Position numbers and translations under genes: made by a program
The notes under the pieces: generated by a model
What the model was told of the DNA's origin: nothing
The model's database searches: none
What the model saw: the letters and a program-made list of their open reading frames with translations, nothing else
Shown here: positions 40,826 through 52,036 of the stretch, piece by piece
Layout: each line of letters opens with the position of its first letter
Position numbering within the stretch: position 1 is the stretch's first letter
Assembly: GCA_012274445.1 (NCBI GenBank)
Contig: JAAROD010000004.1
Coordinates: forward strand, 1,550,001-1,614,000
DNA: 64,000 bases
Source: Sclerotiophoma versabilis
Taxonomy: Eukaryota > Ascomycota > Dothideomycetes > Pleosporales > Didymellaceae
Direction: 5' to 3'

Positions 40826-41985
40826 TCCTACACGGTACTATCAGTCATACTTAGCGGGATTGGTATTCACACTGCTGGAGAGGACATATCAGCACATCCA
40901 TTCGTCCTCGGTCGATCATGGCATCTTTAACGCTCCTTTATCGAGACGGGCCCGTTCGATCATTGAAGAGTCCTGATGGCGTATCGAAGGCTCTTGCATG
41001 CTTGAGCGAGTTGTCGTGTTGTCCTCAGGAACTTTGGGGCGGTGTCGGGCCGAACTAGCGCGTTTAGCTTCACCTCATGGACGAATACGAAGTACATCTC
41101 GCATGCAACACTATAACGAACAGCACAACTGAATGTATGCTTCGTCCTGGCTTTACACGTACTGGTTTTGCTTTGCTTTCTCTACGATGGTACAGGGTTT
41201 CCGCGTACTGCTGCTCCAGATTCTTTGATAGTTGTTACTGCAAGCAACAGATTCTGTCTTCGCGTAACCACCTCTAGGAAGGAAACCTGATATGCTTATA
41301 AATCTCAGAAAACGCTCGTACTTCCTCAGAATATTGCTTCATTGCAACGGTGCTTGCTCCCGAGAATTGTCTTTAGGCTCAGCCTCACACAAGGAGGCTG
41401 CGTATGCCACCGTGATTGCATGAGTATCTTGACTGGCACAGCACAGATCAAAAAATATCATCGGGTTTGGAGACGAATATAGTGTGGCGGTTCGGCGACA
41501 CTGGGATTGGGGATTGACGCTTGCCGCAAGGCTGAGTACTATAGTGTCACACACCCGCATGCGCTTGGCTGGCCGTCGCCGTATCCAAAATGGCCTCTCT
41601 CGAGCTTTCCCCGGCGCCTCACCACAACAGAAACCAAGGTAGCAACCGCGTACCCCTCTCAAAGCTTGATAAGATATTACGAAAATCTCATCCCAGTAAA
41701 ACTGCCTCTCGACTTACAGTTCGATTCTAAATTCACCGAATTTGGGCATGGTTTGCGTCGCTTCCAGGCGTTGATGTTACTACGTTCAGTCCACACCATA
41801 ACCCTTAACATGTCTCAAACTTCAAGCAGCTCCAGCGACGGCGATCTGGATGCCAGCACTATGATCGAGCTCGTTGTACAATTCATTACGGTTCCTAGAA
41901 CTATAGTAGCCCTCTTGACTCTTTGGGCTGTGTCGTAAAAATTATGTAGGGGATACGGCGATTCAAACAGGTTGCAGCCAGCGAC
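40826..41985. other. Gene-poor interval, 1.16 kb
   Basis: No supported gene. A 42-codon ATG frame at 41810-41938 (MSQTSSSSSDGDLDAS) ends in a short hydrophobic stretch (IVALLTLWAVS) and could encode a small tail-anchored peptide, but the support is weak. Nothing else is recognisable. Confidence 0.35.
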
Positions 41986-43158
41986 CTACAACGGCATAGT
42001 AGGAGCACTAATTTCTCGCTTTCGTTGTTCCCATGCTTCCAGTCCATCACCCATGGCCCTCACTAAGCTCTTGTTCACTGCATACTCCTTGAAGCTCACC
42101 CTGTCCGTCCACCATCTCAGCAGCTCCTTGGCTCTGGCTCCACTCTCCGCATCCAACAAGCCGACCGCCACATCGATCAATCCGTCTCTTCCCTTTTCTT
42201 CCCCACCGTCCCAGAAGATATTTGCACCGCACCTACCGCAGAAAGTCCTCGTCACCCCATCGCTGCTATGGTAGGTCTTTATCGTACCCCAATATTTGTT
42301 CCGGTGTCCAGGACCGTACATTGGAAAGGGTCGTGTAAGGTCAGGGTCTAAGAATATGTTGACCGTGGGTACAAAAGCCCAGAATGTGATGCAGAAGCCT
42401 GAAGCACGGCGACAGGAGTTACAAGCGCAAGTTCCAGCAAGGAAACGAGTATTGTTGTCGCGAAGCCACCATTGTGCACTGCAAGCGTTTACTGACGCTT
42501 CTAAACCGAGGTGATATGGGACCATCAGGTCTGGAAAGTCTGAACGTGCTGTTTTCGAGGCGGCGTTGGGGGTTTGAATATGAAATTCGACACCTTTGCA
42601 CTGACAGTGGGCGTGTATGGACTTGCTGGATGAATTGAGTGCATCTTTCAAAGTGTTGTAGTGATCGAGCGGGATTTCATCGCTTTCTCTAGCCTCTTGT
42701 GTCCACCTTCGTATTTCCTTCTCTTTGATTGTAGTAAGCCAATCGCTGGCACCTCCATCTTTCGTGTCCTCAACCCACATGCAGCTTTGATACTCCACAA
42801 CTCCTTCCATGTCATCAACTTGCAGTGTGCCAGTCGCAGCCTCAAAGTGTCCATCATTGTGATATTCAAGGTACATATGTGTCCCACATGTCGAGCAGAA
42901 GTGTCTGATTAATCTGTCGGAGCTGTGGTATGGTGTGAGGGCCGAGAGATCTGGCTTCAGTGCTGATTGATCGTGTGATATGTTGACGTATGAGGTCAGT
43001 AAAGAGCCTGAAATCCGGCGGGAAGTGTCGCAGCTGCAGAGGTGCGAAGACAACGGCAAAGAAGATACAGGTACACTGAAGGTGTGGGTTGCGGTATTGC
43101 AAGAACAAGATACTGTCAGTTCTCGAAAGGTGCCCATGCCCGCGACAGTGACTGTCAT
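41986..43158 (-). CDS. Protein with two tandem GFA (glutathione-dependent formaldehyde-activating, CENP-V type) domains
   Basis: A single frame of 390 residues from the ATG at 43158 (MTVTVAGMGTFREL); the longer reading uses GTG. The first GFA unit has SCSCNTATHTFSV, LCSCDTSRRISGSL and RHFCSTCGTHMYLEY. The second has HCQCKGVEFHIQT, GTCACNSCRRASGF and RTFCGRCGANIFWDGG. Each provides the C-x-C, C-x2-C and FCxxCGxxxxx zinc-binding sets of the family. The S-formylglutathione link implied by the family name is often not the real activity of fungal members, so function is open. The domain linker (residues about 150-200) is charged. No targeting signal is evident. Confidence 0.85.
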   Translation of the reverse strand: MTVTVAGMGTFRELTVSCSCNTATHTFSVPVSSLPLSSHLCSCDTSRRISGSLLTSYVNISHDQSALKPDLSALTPYHSSDRLIRHFCSTCGTHMYLEYHNDGHFEAATGTLQVDDMEGVVEYQSCMWVEDTKDGGASDWLTTIKEKEIRRWTQEARESDEIPLDHYNTLKDALNSSSKSIHAHCQCKGVEFHIQTPNAASKTARSDFPDLMVPYHLGLEASVNACSAQWWLRDNNTRFLAGTCACNSCRRASGFCITFWAFVPTVNIFLDPDLTRPFPMYGPGHRNKYWGTIKTYHSSDGVTRTFCGRCGANIFWDGGEEKGRDGLIDVAVGLLDAESGARAKELLRWWTDRVSFKEYAVNKSLVRAMGDGLEAWEQRKREISAPTMPL

Positions 43159-43619
43159 ATGGGTGAGGTCAAACAGACGGTAAGCCCATAAATCTAGAAG
43201 ATTGCAGCCTGTTACATACGTTACTTTGCTGCAAATGACTAGACTACGCAACCTGAGAGCGATAAACGAACCCGCAAAGAGCGCCTTCCGGAAGCTTTCT
43301 GGTATGTTGTGAAAATGTTGATCGTCGAGCAAAGACGAGTTCACTGATTAAAAGAAGTTGCGCCTGTGGAGACCCCGCATGCCCCGCACGGTGGCTGGAT
43401 GGTAAACGCAACAACAGATCTACGTCGTTTTAACAACCTATATCCGTAAATGACGCAGCATGGAGGTCTCCAATTGCAGACAGCTATCCCGTGGTCGATT
43501 TGAACTCCGCCATGAGCATCTGCCAAATGAGTGTCGGGAGCAATGGGTATCAACGTCCATTGGCTGCCAAGTACCAGGATTAACGAGCTATAATTATATT
43601 GATAACGGAATATAAAGGC
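43159..43619. other. Intergenic region, 460 bp
   Basis: Between the GFA gene start and the stop codon of the next minus-strand gene. It should hold the GFA promoter. Nothing else is visible. Confidence 0.4.
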
Positions 43620-44361
43620 CTACTTACTGCCCTTCTTCAGAGAGGCGAACAGCGCCAGGTATTCCTCATCAGAGCGATCTTTCTTGTAGATCTCCTTAGG
43701 ATACGGATACCTTTCGATCGCCGGTTTTTGATGTGTCAACTTTTCATGCTTGGGCGCTGATTTGAAAGTACCTTTCGTCAGCGCCTTGGAGAAGTCCTCA
43801 TCCTCCTTTACCTTCTGCGCCATCTCTTCCGCCCCAGATGCGTACGCACCCATGCTTCCACTAAGCGCTCCACTCATGTCTTCATCGAAGAAACTTTTAT
43901 AAGCTTCAGCTGTTACTTCTGGCTCGCGTCGCCGCGGCTTTGTCAATTCCTGCTTAGGGCCTGACGGGCCAATGGGCCGTCCTACGGCTTGACCTGTTTC
44001 CATACATTTCTTGATGGAATTAGCTGCTGTGGGGTTGCGCAGCTTGTTCACAAGGTCTAGATAGTTTGTGTGTTAACTACCCCCAGGTTCACGTGTCTTG
44101 GTAGAGTAAGTCGCAGGTGTAAGATTTACTTGCAAAATGTTAATGTGGAGTTCGGGTTTCCGGCCCATTTTGCAGCCTTCTCAGCTTCGTTGAGTTCGTC
44201 GAATGTTCGGTTGCATGCAGACCGCTCGTTGTCGAAGTGTTTGCAAAGGAGGTGAAGAACCGAGTAAATGCATCGTAGGCCGCGTTCTGAGCATGTTTGT
44301 GCATAATGCGGGAGTGTAATGAATGGGAGCATTGAGATCACACAATGCTGCTACCTGCCAT
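43620..44361 (-). CDS. Hypothetical protein read through a GC-AG intron
   Basis: The proposed model is exon 1 at 44355-44361 (ATGGCAG), exon 2 at 44134-44286 and exon 3 at 43620-44056, 198 residues (MAERGLRCIYSVLHLL). The second intron (44057-44133) has donor GCAAGT instead of GT, the standard form of a GC-AG intron, and only this choice keeps the frame (LTF-Y-LVNKLRNP). A GT donor two bases on would shift the frame. The first intron (68 nt) is less certain; the alternative is an ATG within it (MLPFITLPHYAQTC). The protein is helical and charged, with KKCMETGQAVGRPIG and SFFDEDMSGALSGSMGAYAS. The family is not recognised. Confidence 0.6.
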
Positions 44362-44663
44362 TATGTCCTCACATATGCTAGGATACAGGCGCTCCTAAGA
44401 TCGCAAGGAGCCTGAATTCATCATGCTTTGAGGTTCCGTGTCGCCGAATATCCATCAGAGCGATGAGGCAATGTGTGGTTCATTCGTCCGGGTAAGATGG
44501 ATCCACCCAGTCTTGGCAAGAATGAAGTTCGGCCTCAGCCGCCGAGGCGCGTAAGTACCTACAACGTAAACATCAATTCACGCGAACGCACTCACACCTC
44601 GCCGCGAGGAATGCTTCTCTAGCAGAAGCTGCTCATTATGAAGCCTGACACGGTAGCCCGAAC
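44362..44663. promoter_or_regulatory. Divergent promoter region, 302 bp
   Basis: Between the start of the GC-AG-intron gene and the start of the WG-motif gene. No specific site recognised. Confidence 0.4.
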
Positions 44664-47126
44664 ATGGATCATTGGGGCGACCCTTGGGCCGACAATGCCA
44701 ACGACAGATCGCCGACAAAGAACGCGGTAACGTCACCGCTGCCGCCAGCTTTTAACTTTGTACCGGTACCTTTGAGCGGCTTCGTGGATGATGCTGGCTG
44801 GGGCAACAATAACGACGATGGATTCGGCGACTGGACGACTTCAGCTACCGCGAATGTGGCCTCGACGGATGTGGTGTCGACACCAGCTGGAGACAAAGAT
44901 CCGGGCAGTGCTGGCTGGGGCACCGTTACACATGATGAAAGAGAGGATCGCAGTGTAGGCTGGCCAGAAATTGTATCGAAAGCGCCGCAAGATTTGGAAA
45001 AGGTCGATTCCGAGCCCTCAGACTCATCGACCGTCTCCCAGCTTGATGAAGCCGTCAGCGAAGACACAGTTGAGGAACCTACTCCTCAACCGCAGACAGA
45101 TGTCGAATCATCTGTGCGATCTTCTACGTCGCCATCTGAAACGAGTCGCAATGAATTGCCCATCGAGTCGCCGCGGACTTCGATCGAAGATGAACGGAGC
45201 ACGAAAAAGGAGGTGCCCCAAAACGAGCAATTGGTCGTTATTGCAGAGCTAGAAGCCGTCGTTGCAGACACTGGTGATGAAGTAACAACAGTAGAAGGCA
45301 ACGAGGACATGGACGGTTCGAAAGCTATTGAAGGTACAGAGGAGCAGTCGGCAGATGCTGGCGAAACGGAAATTTCATCCTCAAGGTTGTCAGACGATCA
45401 GAGAACATCACGTACTAGTGGAGAATTAGATTCGGCGCCTGATGATACAGCTGCGGCAGATGCAGTTCAGCCGCATGCCCAATTGGCGACGTTTGTGTGC
45501 GACAAAGCAACCCTGGCTCAGCTGTTTCCCTCGAACGAAGAGATAGGCAAGCAGCTGGACGAGCACGATGACCCGATCTTCTCGACCTCTGCTCGCAAAG
45601 CATGGTACAGATTGACTAGAAAGCAGACGATGCGTGAGTTCAATCACGGCGACAACGACGATAACTACATTCGAGTCACATGGGCAAACTCACATGTTCG
45701 AGCTGAAGTACATAAGGTTGTTAGTCGGTGGGCACGCGAAGACCGCATTTCAGGTACTGGTCCAGGCGCAAGGGCTTCGTTCTACTGGGACACACCAGCG
45801 CCTGCAGAGCCCGAGACATCCTTTGGTCACCTGCGAACACAGTCCTCCGTTCCCGTGACGAAGACTGCCCTTCCTGCAAGACAAAGTTTGCCGCCATTGG
45901 CCGCCAATCAGGCCGCACCATTCAACTGGAGTTCTCCGACGTCTACAGATCCCTGGAAGATTGAGAGCCCAACGGAACGGTCGACCTCGAGACCTTTGGC
46001 TCTGAAGAACCCTACTGTAGCTAAGCTCCAGCGACAAGAAGGTCGTGCAGTATCGGTAGACCTTACGCCGCGCCAAACAGAGCAAACAATGCACAAGCGG
46101 ACAGCCACGGTGTCGCATGCAGTTCCTGAGACAACGCCTACACAAAAGCTGACTTCGTCACCTACATCACAGGTGTCTGCTGAGGTGTCAGACCCTTGTG
46201 CCGACTCCACCAATTTTGACAGTCCTCCGACCCCTACAGTTGAGGCTGCTGCTATTCCTGTCGACGATGACGACGACGACTGGGGTGAGATGGTACAGAC
46301 ACCTACACTGCCAACTCCACAGCAGCTAGACCCATTTTCACCGGACCCAACAGTTAAAGCTGCTCTTCCACCACCCCCTTCGCCTAAGCCGAGCTCGCCT
46401 GTAACGACCCCAGTCCAATCCGGACTTGTCGAACCAATGTTTGCCTCTCCAGTTGTACGGCTGCAGAGCACTATCTCGCCAACATCAGCTCTCTTTAAGG
46501 CCAATACCTTTGTTCCATTGCATGCTGAACAGGGCCCCATAGGCCCAGAAATCCTAAAACCAAGGAATCGGTCAGTTCGCTCGACACCAGACAAAACGCC
46601 CAAGGCTGTCGTTCCTGAGAGACCGAACACAGAGAGGATTGATCTGGCTCCTATGGCGCCTGTGACTCCTGTGATTCCCAAAGACAGTGAGAATGGTGGC
46701 AATGAAGAAACCTCCGCCTGGACAATCCCCGAACTTGTGCCATTACCTATTGAGCCTGAGGTGACCGGAGATGCCACTGCAGAAGCATCAGAATTCACAC
46801 AATCATCCACACCCGTCCAAGCATCCGTCGACTCATGGGCAGATGCTGATTTTTCGTTTTTCGAGTCTGCGTTGCCGGCGGCGACACAATCGACCGTCGT
46901 GCAGATGCATGATCCATCGGGTCCATTTTCTTTCTTCGATACCCCGGCGCCAACATCTCCTGCGTCGAGGCCGTTCTCACAGTCACCACTGCGCGATACC
47001 ACGCAGCCACCCCTGCAGCCTTATATGAACGCTACTAGCTCCTTGCAGCGACGGAAGGCTGAAGACGATGAGGTAATCAATGACATCTTGAGCGGGCTAC
47101 CGAACTTGAGTTATATGTTGCAATAA
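44664..47126 (+). CDS. Large acidic, mostly disordered protein with WG/DW motifs
   Basis: A single exon of 820 residues from MDHWGDPWADNAND. The sequence is Ser/Thr/Pro/Glu-rich with low complexity. It carries repeated acidic Trp motifs: HWGDPWAD, DDAGWGNNNDDGFGDW, GSAGWGTV, DDDDDDWGEMV and SWADADFSFFES. One folded-looking part (about residues 270-375) includes LFPSNEEIGKQLDEHDDPIF, KAWYRLTRKQTMREFNHGD and WANSHVRAEVHKVVSRWARE. A conserved C-terminal helix (AEDDEVINDILSGLPNLSYM) ends the protein. W-G-acidic and DxW/DxF motifs are known to bind adaptor appendage or ear domains in vesicle traffic (aftiphilin, yeast Laa2), so a trafficking scaffold is a reasonable but unproven guess. No enzyme motif is seen. 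Confidence 0.8.
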   Translation: MDHWGDPWADNANDRSPTKNAVTSPLPPAFNFVPVPLSGFVDDAGWGNNNDDGFGDWTTSATANVASTDVVSTPAGDKDPGSAGWGTVTHDEREDRSVGWPEIVSKAPQDLEKVDSEPSDSSTVSQLDEAVSEDTVEEPTPQPQTDVESSVRSSTSPSETSRNELPIESPRTSIEDERSTKKEVPQNEQLVVIAELEAVVADTGDEVTTVEGNEDMDGSKAIEGTEEQSADAGETEISSSRLSDDQRTSRTSGELDSAPDDTAAADAVQPHAQLATFVCDKATLAQLFPSNEEIGKQLDEHDDPIFSTSARKAWYRLTRKQTMREFNHGDNDDNYIRVTWANSHVRAEVHKVVSRWAREDRISGTGPGARASFYWDTPAPAEPETSFGHLRTQSSVPVTKTALPARQSLPPLAANQAAPFNWSSPTSTDPWKIESPTERSTSRPLALKNPTVAKLQRQEGRAVSVDLTPRQTEQTMHKRTATVSHAVPETTPTQKLTSSPTSQVSAEVSDPCADSTNFDSPPTPTVEAAAIPVDDDDDDWGEMVQTPTLPTPQQLDPFSPDPTVKAALPPPPSPKPSSPVTTPVQSGLVEPMFASPVVRLQSTISPTSALFKANTFVPLHAEQGPIGPEILKPRNRSVRSTPDKTPKAVVPERPNTERIDLAPMAPVTPVIPKDSENGGNEETSAWTIPELVPLPIEPEVTGDATAEASEFTQSSTPVQASVDSWADADFSFFESALPAATQSTVVQMHDPSGPFSFFDTPAPTSPASRPFSQSPLRDTTQPPLQPYMNATSSLQRRKAEDDEVINDILSGLPNLSYMLQ

Positions 47127-48164
47127 CTTTGCTCCTCAAATTCGAGCAATTAGCGTACCATTTGCATCCTTAGGAGCGTTTAGGCATATTGCATGTTTTG
47201 CCCAACGTTTCGACCTTGAATCGGTTCAGAAGAAGAATATATGTACATATGTATAATCCCTCTTTTCATCAACATCACTTGTGTCACATTCACGCTCTTT
47301 CGAACATTCAAAGATATCTTGGACCGACTTCGTTGGTCAATCTCAGGCTCGGTTGTTACCCTTCGCCTTGAGTGCCGTCGAATTGACCGTTGGTCCGACC
47401 TGAGCGACCTCCTTCACTGATACTGGAGGGTAGTGTGCGCACGCTACAATCTCACGCGGGGTAATTTAGGGGCTGCTATCTTTGGTGAAGGCCGTGCTCT
47501 CAACCAGGGTCCTGCCATGGGCAGTACACCTCACACTCCAGACCGATCTCCGCAAACCTCACTTAAACCAGACGAATGGGCATGTACTCGATGTACCTTG
47601 TACGACCTGTTAGATCACATCTATTGCCTGGCTTGTAGTAATGCACGAACAATTAAACCCATTTTCCCTCCGCACGCCCCTAGGCGTCCCACTATTGTAC
47701 TCGCCGTATCTTAGACAGGATCTCCCAATAATCAAAATCCTACTCCAAACGAGCCCTGTGTGCTGAACCGTCGTCACTACTGCAAATCTGCACCCTGTCA
47801 TCCACCACCATCTGTCGCTGAGTCCACCTCTCTCTGCTTCACTCCATGAAGCAGAGACAGGTTACCGCGTCGTGGATACGCAACGTCGAAACTGTATCTA
47901 CGGCACACTGTTCACGTCAGTAGATGAGAAGGCAAAGAAAAACATGCGTTGTCGCCGATTGGCACGGATTCACTGCGATGCAAGCACAAAGCAGGCACAA
48001 GGCTTGAATCTGGCAAGCTTCAGAGTTGCACCTGCCCTAAATAGCAGCGACGACCGATTGAGAGAGTGCTGTGAGGCAGTGTGCCGACGTTGTATGCTAC
48101 AGAGCTACCTATGAATATGTACAGAGAAAACGGCGTGAAGCAGGCAATCTACGCAAGAAACATT
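47127..48164. other. Gene-poor interval, 1.04 kb
   Basis: Between the WG-motif gene and the convergent cellobiose dehydrogenase gene. The only coding-like element is the 65-codon zinc-finger frame listed separately; the rest has no recognisable content. Confidence 0.4.
47517..47714 (+). CDS. Mini-protein with a RanBP2-type zinc finger
   Basis: A 65-residue ATG frame (MGSTPHTPDRSPQTS). The centre reads DEWACTRCTLYDLLDHIYCL then ACSNAR, i.e. W-x-C-x2-C followed by C-x2-C with a hydrophobic spacer. This matches the RanBP2 zinc-ribbon pattern, except that the usual Asn after the second Cys is not in place. No further exons are clear. The frame might be a real small gene or an exon of an unseen one. 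Confidence 0.4.
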   Translation: MGSTPHTPDRSPQTSLKPDEWACTRCTLYDLLDHIYCLACSNARTIKPIFPPHAPRRPTIVLAVS

Positions 48165-50663
48165 CTACTTCAGCGCAAGCATCTTAGCAGCAGCTTGCTC
48201 GGCAACGGCAACAATGTAAGAAGTAGGGTTCGTGGTGATGTGGCTGCAGAATGTTAGCTCATGTCTCGTGCCTCTCAGGAATCAACTTACGCAGGGAAGA
48301 TCGAAGCATCAACAACGAAAATGTTGTCTGTTCCATACACCTTGGTGTTCAAGTCAACGACTGAAGTGCCCCCGTTCAGGCCGCTGTCAGATCCAATCTT
48401 GTTGGTTCCGATCCAGTGGTTGGCACGGCGAGCGGAAGGAGTCTTGGGCAGGCTGGCGACGTATGCCTCAATTGTGGTGCCGGCAGGCGGGACCTGCATC
48501 TCAATTTGAGGGTTCCTTTGAAGGGCCTTAACCATACTCTTTAAACTTGCAATGACAGCATCGGTATCTGCCTGGTTTCGAAGGTATGGCGCCGTGGAAA
48601 CCGTCATAGTCAGGGCGCCGTTGATCGCTGCAACACCACGAGAAGTAGATCCGCGACCGAGATAGTTGCTAAGAGTCATTGAGTGGGTGTCATTGGCGCC
48701 GGGACCTTCGACACGAGCAGTCCATTGGAACTGACGATCGTTGCCATCAGTGCCCTTGATGACTTCCCATGCGATGGGACCAATGTTAGGGGCAGACTGG
48801 GTAAGGATACCAGCACGTTTGTTAAGGTAGGCATCCTTGTCAGCCTGGATGGGGTTACTCCAGGCCTGGTAGAAGTCGTAGAAGGAGACATTCTTGTGCT
48901 GAACAACAAGATCGGTGTTGACGTGGTCGTTCAAGTTCTGGCCAACAGGCAAGTTGATCCACTGAGACTCAGGAATGAAGGTCTTGCCGTCTTGAGCGCT
49001 GCCCTTAACGATATTGAGCTGATCCTTTGGCCCAATGCCACTGCGGAACAGAAGCTTGGCAGAACCGAAAGTACCGGCCGAGAGGATGACTCGTCCACCA
49101 GCATTGAGAGTGACGTTGCCGCAGTAGCCACCAGCCCCTCCCTCAAGTTCGACACCAGTTGCCTTGCTGCCAGTCCGGATGACGCGCTTGACAGCGGTGT
49201 TTGTCCACAGCTTGAAGTTTGATCTTGCCATAGCAGTGACTAGGTAAGTGCCAAGAGGACCTTGTCGCTGTCCGTTCGCATACATGTAAGGAGTCCTGCT
49301 GTATGTGCGGTGCTTCTCGTTAGGCTTATCATTGGCCTTGACATTTGTCCACCCATCTGCGCCGAGCGCTCCCGAAAGGACGTCGTAGCCCTCTTGCTTG
49401 TAGAGCTTTCCGTCTGACGAGGGTGTGTCTGTACCAACAATACGCTGGAAGGTACGACCGACGGCTGCACTCATATCGCTAGCCTTCCAGCCGTTAGGGA
49501 AGCTGGAGTCCCAGTCAACAGAGTTTGGCTTCCACCAAAGCGCAGCGTTGACAGCAGCACCTCCACCAAGGACGCATCCAGCCATCTGATCAGTATCGGT
49601 GCAGGCAACACCAGCAGAGTCGACCCAGATCTGGTTGCAAAGACCGGGCACGTCGAAGCGAGTGAGACCTGTACCTTTGAGCCAAGCGGGCCCCATAGTA
49701 CCACCAAAGCGACCCAGGGAGGGCGGGCCCTTCTCGATAAGTAGAACCTTCTTTCCGGCCTCAGAAAGCTTATCAGCCACGGGGATCCCGCCTGCGCCAC
49801 CGCCAACAATGATGTAATCGTACGAACCAGTAGGGGCAGGTTTTCCAGAGCAAGCTACAGGAGCGGTTGATGTAGGAGGCGCAGTAGATACAGCTGATGA
49901 GGTAGGAGGCGTGCCACCAACGGGAGGCAGCTTTATCCAGTCAGCGTACTTCGCGTTCCGAGCCGGAGCGATACTGATGCCGAAAATGCCTTGACCATTG
50001 TCGTGCTGCGCAACATCAGATGGGGTGTAGACCTTGTTGTTCTGGGCCCATCCGATAATCTGTACTTCTCCGGTCGGCAGCTGTGAGCCTGTCGCACCGT
50101 TCTGGTTCCAGACCCAGCACTTCTGACAACGATAGACCAGCTCGAAGCTGGTGTCAGTGACTGTAGCAGAGAGTTGGGTCAAGTTAGCGTCTCCAGTGTA
50201 TGGCAGGGGTTGAACGTAGCCACTCCAAAATGTCAGCGATGTACTTGCGGGATGCAAGATCAATACACTTACTTCGCGAAGGTAAAAGCTGTCTTGACAG
50301 ACGCGCCGTCTGCCCAGGCCACGAGCAGCAGTGAGTTGGGCATAGCACCCAGGTGACTGATCCCTGAGTAACCCTGCTTACCAGCCCTCAAGGAACCTTT
50401 CTTGGTTTTGTTAGCATGCCGGCAAGACAATTTGGTAGTGTTCAACTCACCATGTAGCCGATGTACTCATCGTTGGTTCCGCCCGCCGTTCCAGGAAGGG
50501 CATAGCCCCATTCAAAACCACCAGTAGTTTGGGCCGATGATATTGTTTGCTTGTAGAATGTGATACCAGTTCCAGGGTGTGTGTAAGTAGCCGCTTGAGC
50601 GTCGACTGAGGCGAAAAGAGAGGACAGCAGCGATGCCGCCTTGAAGAATGTAGTAACCTTCAT
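48165..50663 (-). CDS. Cellobiose dehydrogenase (cytochrome plus GMC flavin domains)
   Basis: Four exons (50451-50663, 50273-50400, 48291-50222, 48165-48243) give 783 residues. A signal peptide (MKVTTFFKAASLLSSLFASV) ends near DAQA. The cytochrome (DOMON-like) domain covers about residues 22-225, with YTHPGTGITFYKQTI, EYIGYMKGSLRAGKQGYSGI and ELVYRCQKCWVWNQNG. The first two domains are joined by a Ser/Thr/Pro linker (TPPTSSAVSTAPPTSTAP). The GMC oxidoreductase domain begins near residue 248 with YDYIIVGGGAGG, then VLLIEKGPPSLGRFGG. The catalytic His lies in RRANHWIGTNKIG, and its partner Asn in FPAHITTNPTSY, completed by the last intron. There is no carbohydrate-binding module, so this is a short class. 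The enzyme oxidises cellobiose and passes electrons to LPMOs. Confidence 0.92.
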
Positions 50664-52036
50664 AGTGGAGAAACTTCCAGCGAATGATAGAGAGCCAATC
50701 AATCGAAGTCGCCAGCAAACCAGTGAGCGAGCTTGAAGTTTTGAAACAAGCGATACACTGAGATCTTATACATGCTCAGCCTGCACTGACTCTGTCGCTG
50801 TCTCCACAGGGCATAGCCACGAAGCCAATTAGCCAAGACATGGCATTTCCATGAGGCGCCATATGCAAGACTGACCTATCCAGGTACGGCTTCTGCAGTG
50901 AGATGCATCTCTTGGAGAATGATGTGCTCCAAACCCAACAGCCTGATGATTGTTTACAGACGTGTGATTGGGCGATGCGGCGTCAATAGACCCGGCCAGA
51001 AATTCGAGGCTACTATTTAATCTGTGAGCGCAATGTCCACGAGGTACATTGGTTGATATAAATTGATGAAAGGCGGGATGCAAGGCCCATATGCCGATTG
51101 TCCCTGTCAGCCAAGGTGTTCTAGTCTAGAAGGAGGTGCCCCAGATTCGCTTAATGGCCTCAAAACGGACTGGCAGTGGCGCTTCGTACTCCCCACGCTG
51201 TTCACCAGAGACGTTCTCAAACACATCTGCTGCATGGCGATATCCTTCAAGAATTTCCTTCTCCCACCATGCACAGTACCAGCATGTTCCTAGTGTTTGA
51301 TATCGACCCCAGCTCCGGCTGCATGCTCCATACGGCTACCCCCGCCAAATAGCGACTGCTCACCGATGCAGTGTCTCTTGGCTTGAAACAACTCTTTCAT
51401 CACTAGACGGCAATATAATAGATTATAATGTCTTTAGGTTCCAATGTTCTCAGCCCATCTCGGTCCTGTCTTGATCCTGCAAATTGACTCACCATCAACC
51501 ACCGGCATTAACCACCACAGATGCGCCGCGTAAGCTGCATACAGCGCGAAGATTTCCAAATTCAACACTGTGGCGATTGACCAATCTATTCCTATTTGGT
51601 CTGGACTTACTGTATTGTTGCACATGACGATGATTAATCCTTCCTGATGTCAAAAATACTGCTCGCCTAGAAAATGAGTGAGTCAACTCCACTGAGGCGC
51701 TGCCTCATGAAGGCACGATCGGTCTACAACAGTATCAGCGTGCTGTTCCCGAGCTTGCATCATCTTCAACGATCATATTTGGATCGTATTTTGGATGCCT
51801 GAAAGCCAAGACGGGTACCTCGATAGATTGTATATTATGAACAATTATTGACAGCGTAGTCAGGCGACTAACTGCTCGAATTGCTCACACAGCCTTGTCT
51901 TCCGGCTCAAGGAAGCGATTACCGACAGGTCCGTACTCAATGCGGCGGAATCAAGTTTGAGGTATGGGTACAGCCCATATAGGAGGCGGCGCCAAAAGGA
52001 AGATGCAAAATGCTAGCTCTTCTTTGCCACGCCAAC
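50664..52036. promoter_or_regulatory. Shared upstream region of the CDH and LPMO genes
   Basis: This 1.37-kb spacer separates divergent genes for cellobiose dehydrogenase and an AA9 LPMO. It contains no convincing gene. It probably holds promoters of both, and in related fungi such genes respond to cellulose-sensing and carbon-repression factors. Specific binding sites were not confirmed by eye. Confidence 0.5.

Noticed and set aside
45908..47002. A 364-codon minus-strand ORF opposite the WG-motif gene
   Set aside because: Ser/Gly/Val-rich shadow of a disordered coding sequence. No start context and no domain.
48683..49222. A 179-codon plus-strand frame inside the cellobiose dehydrogenase gene
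   Set aside because: Shadow of the well-supported minus-strand gene.
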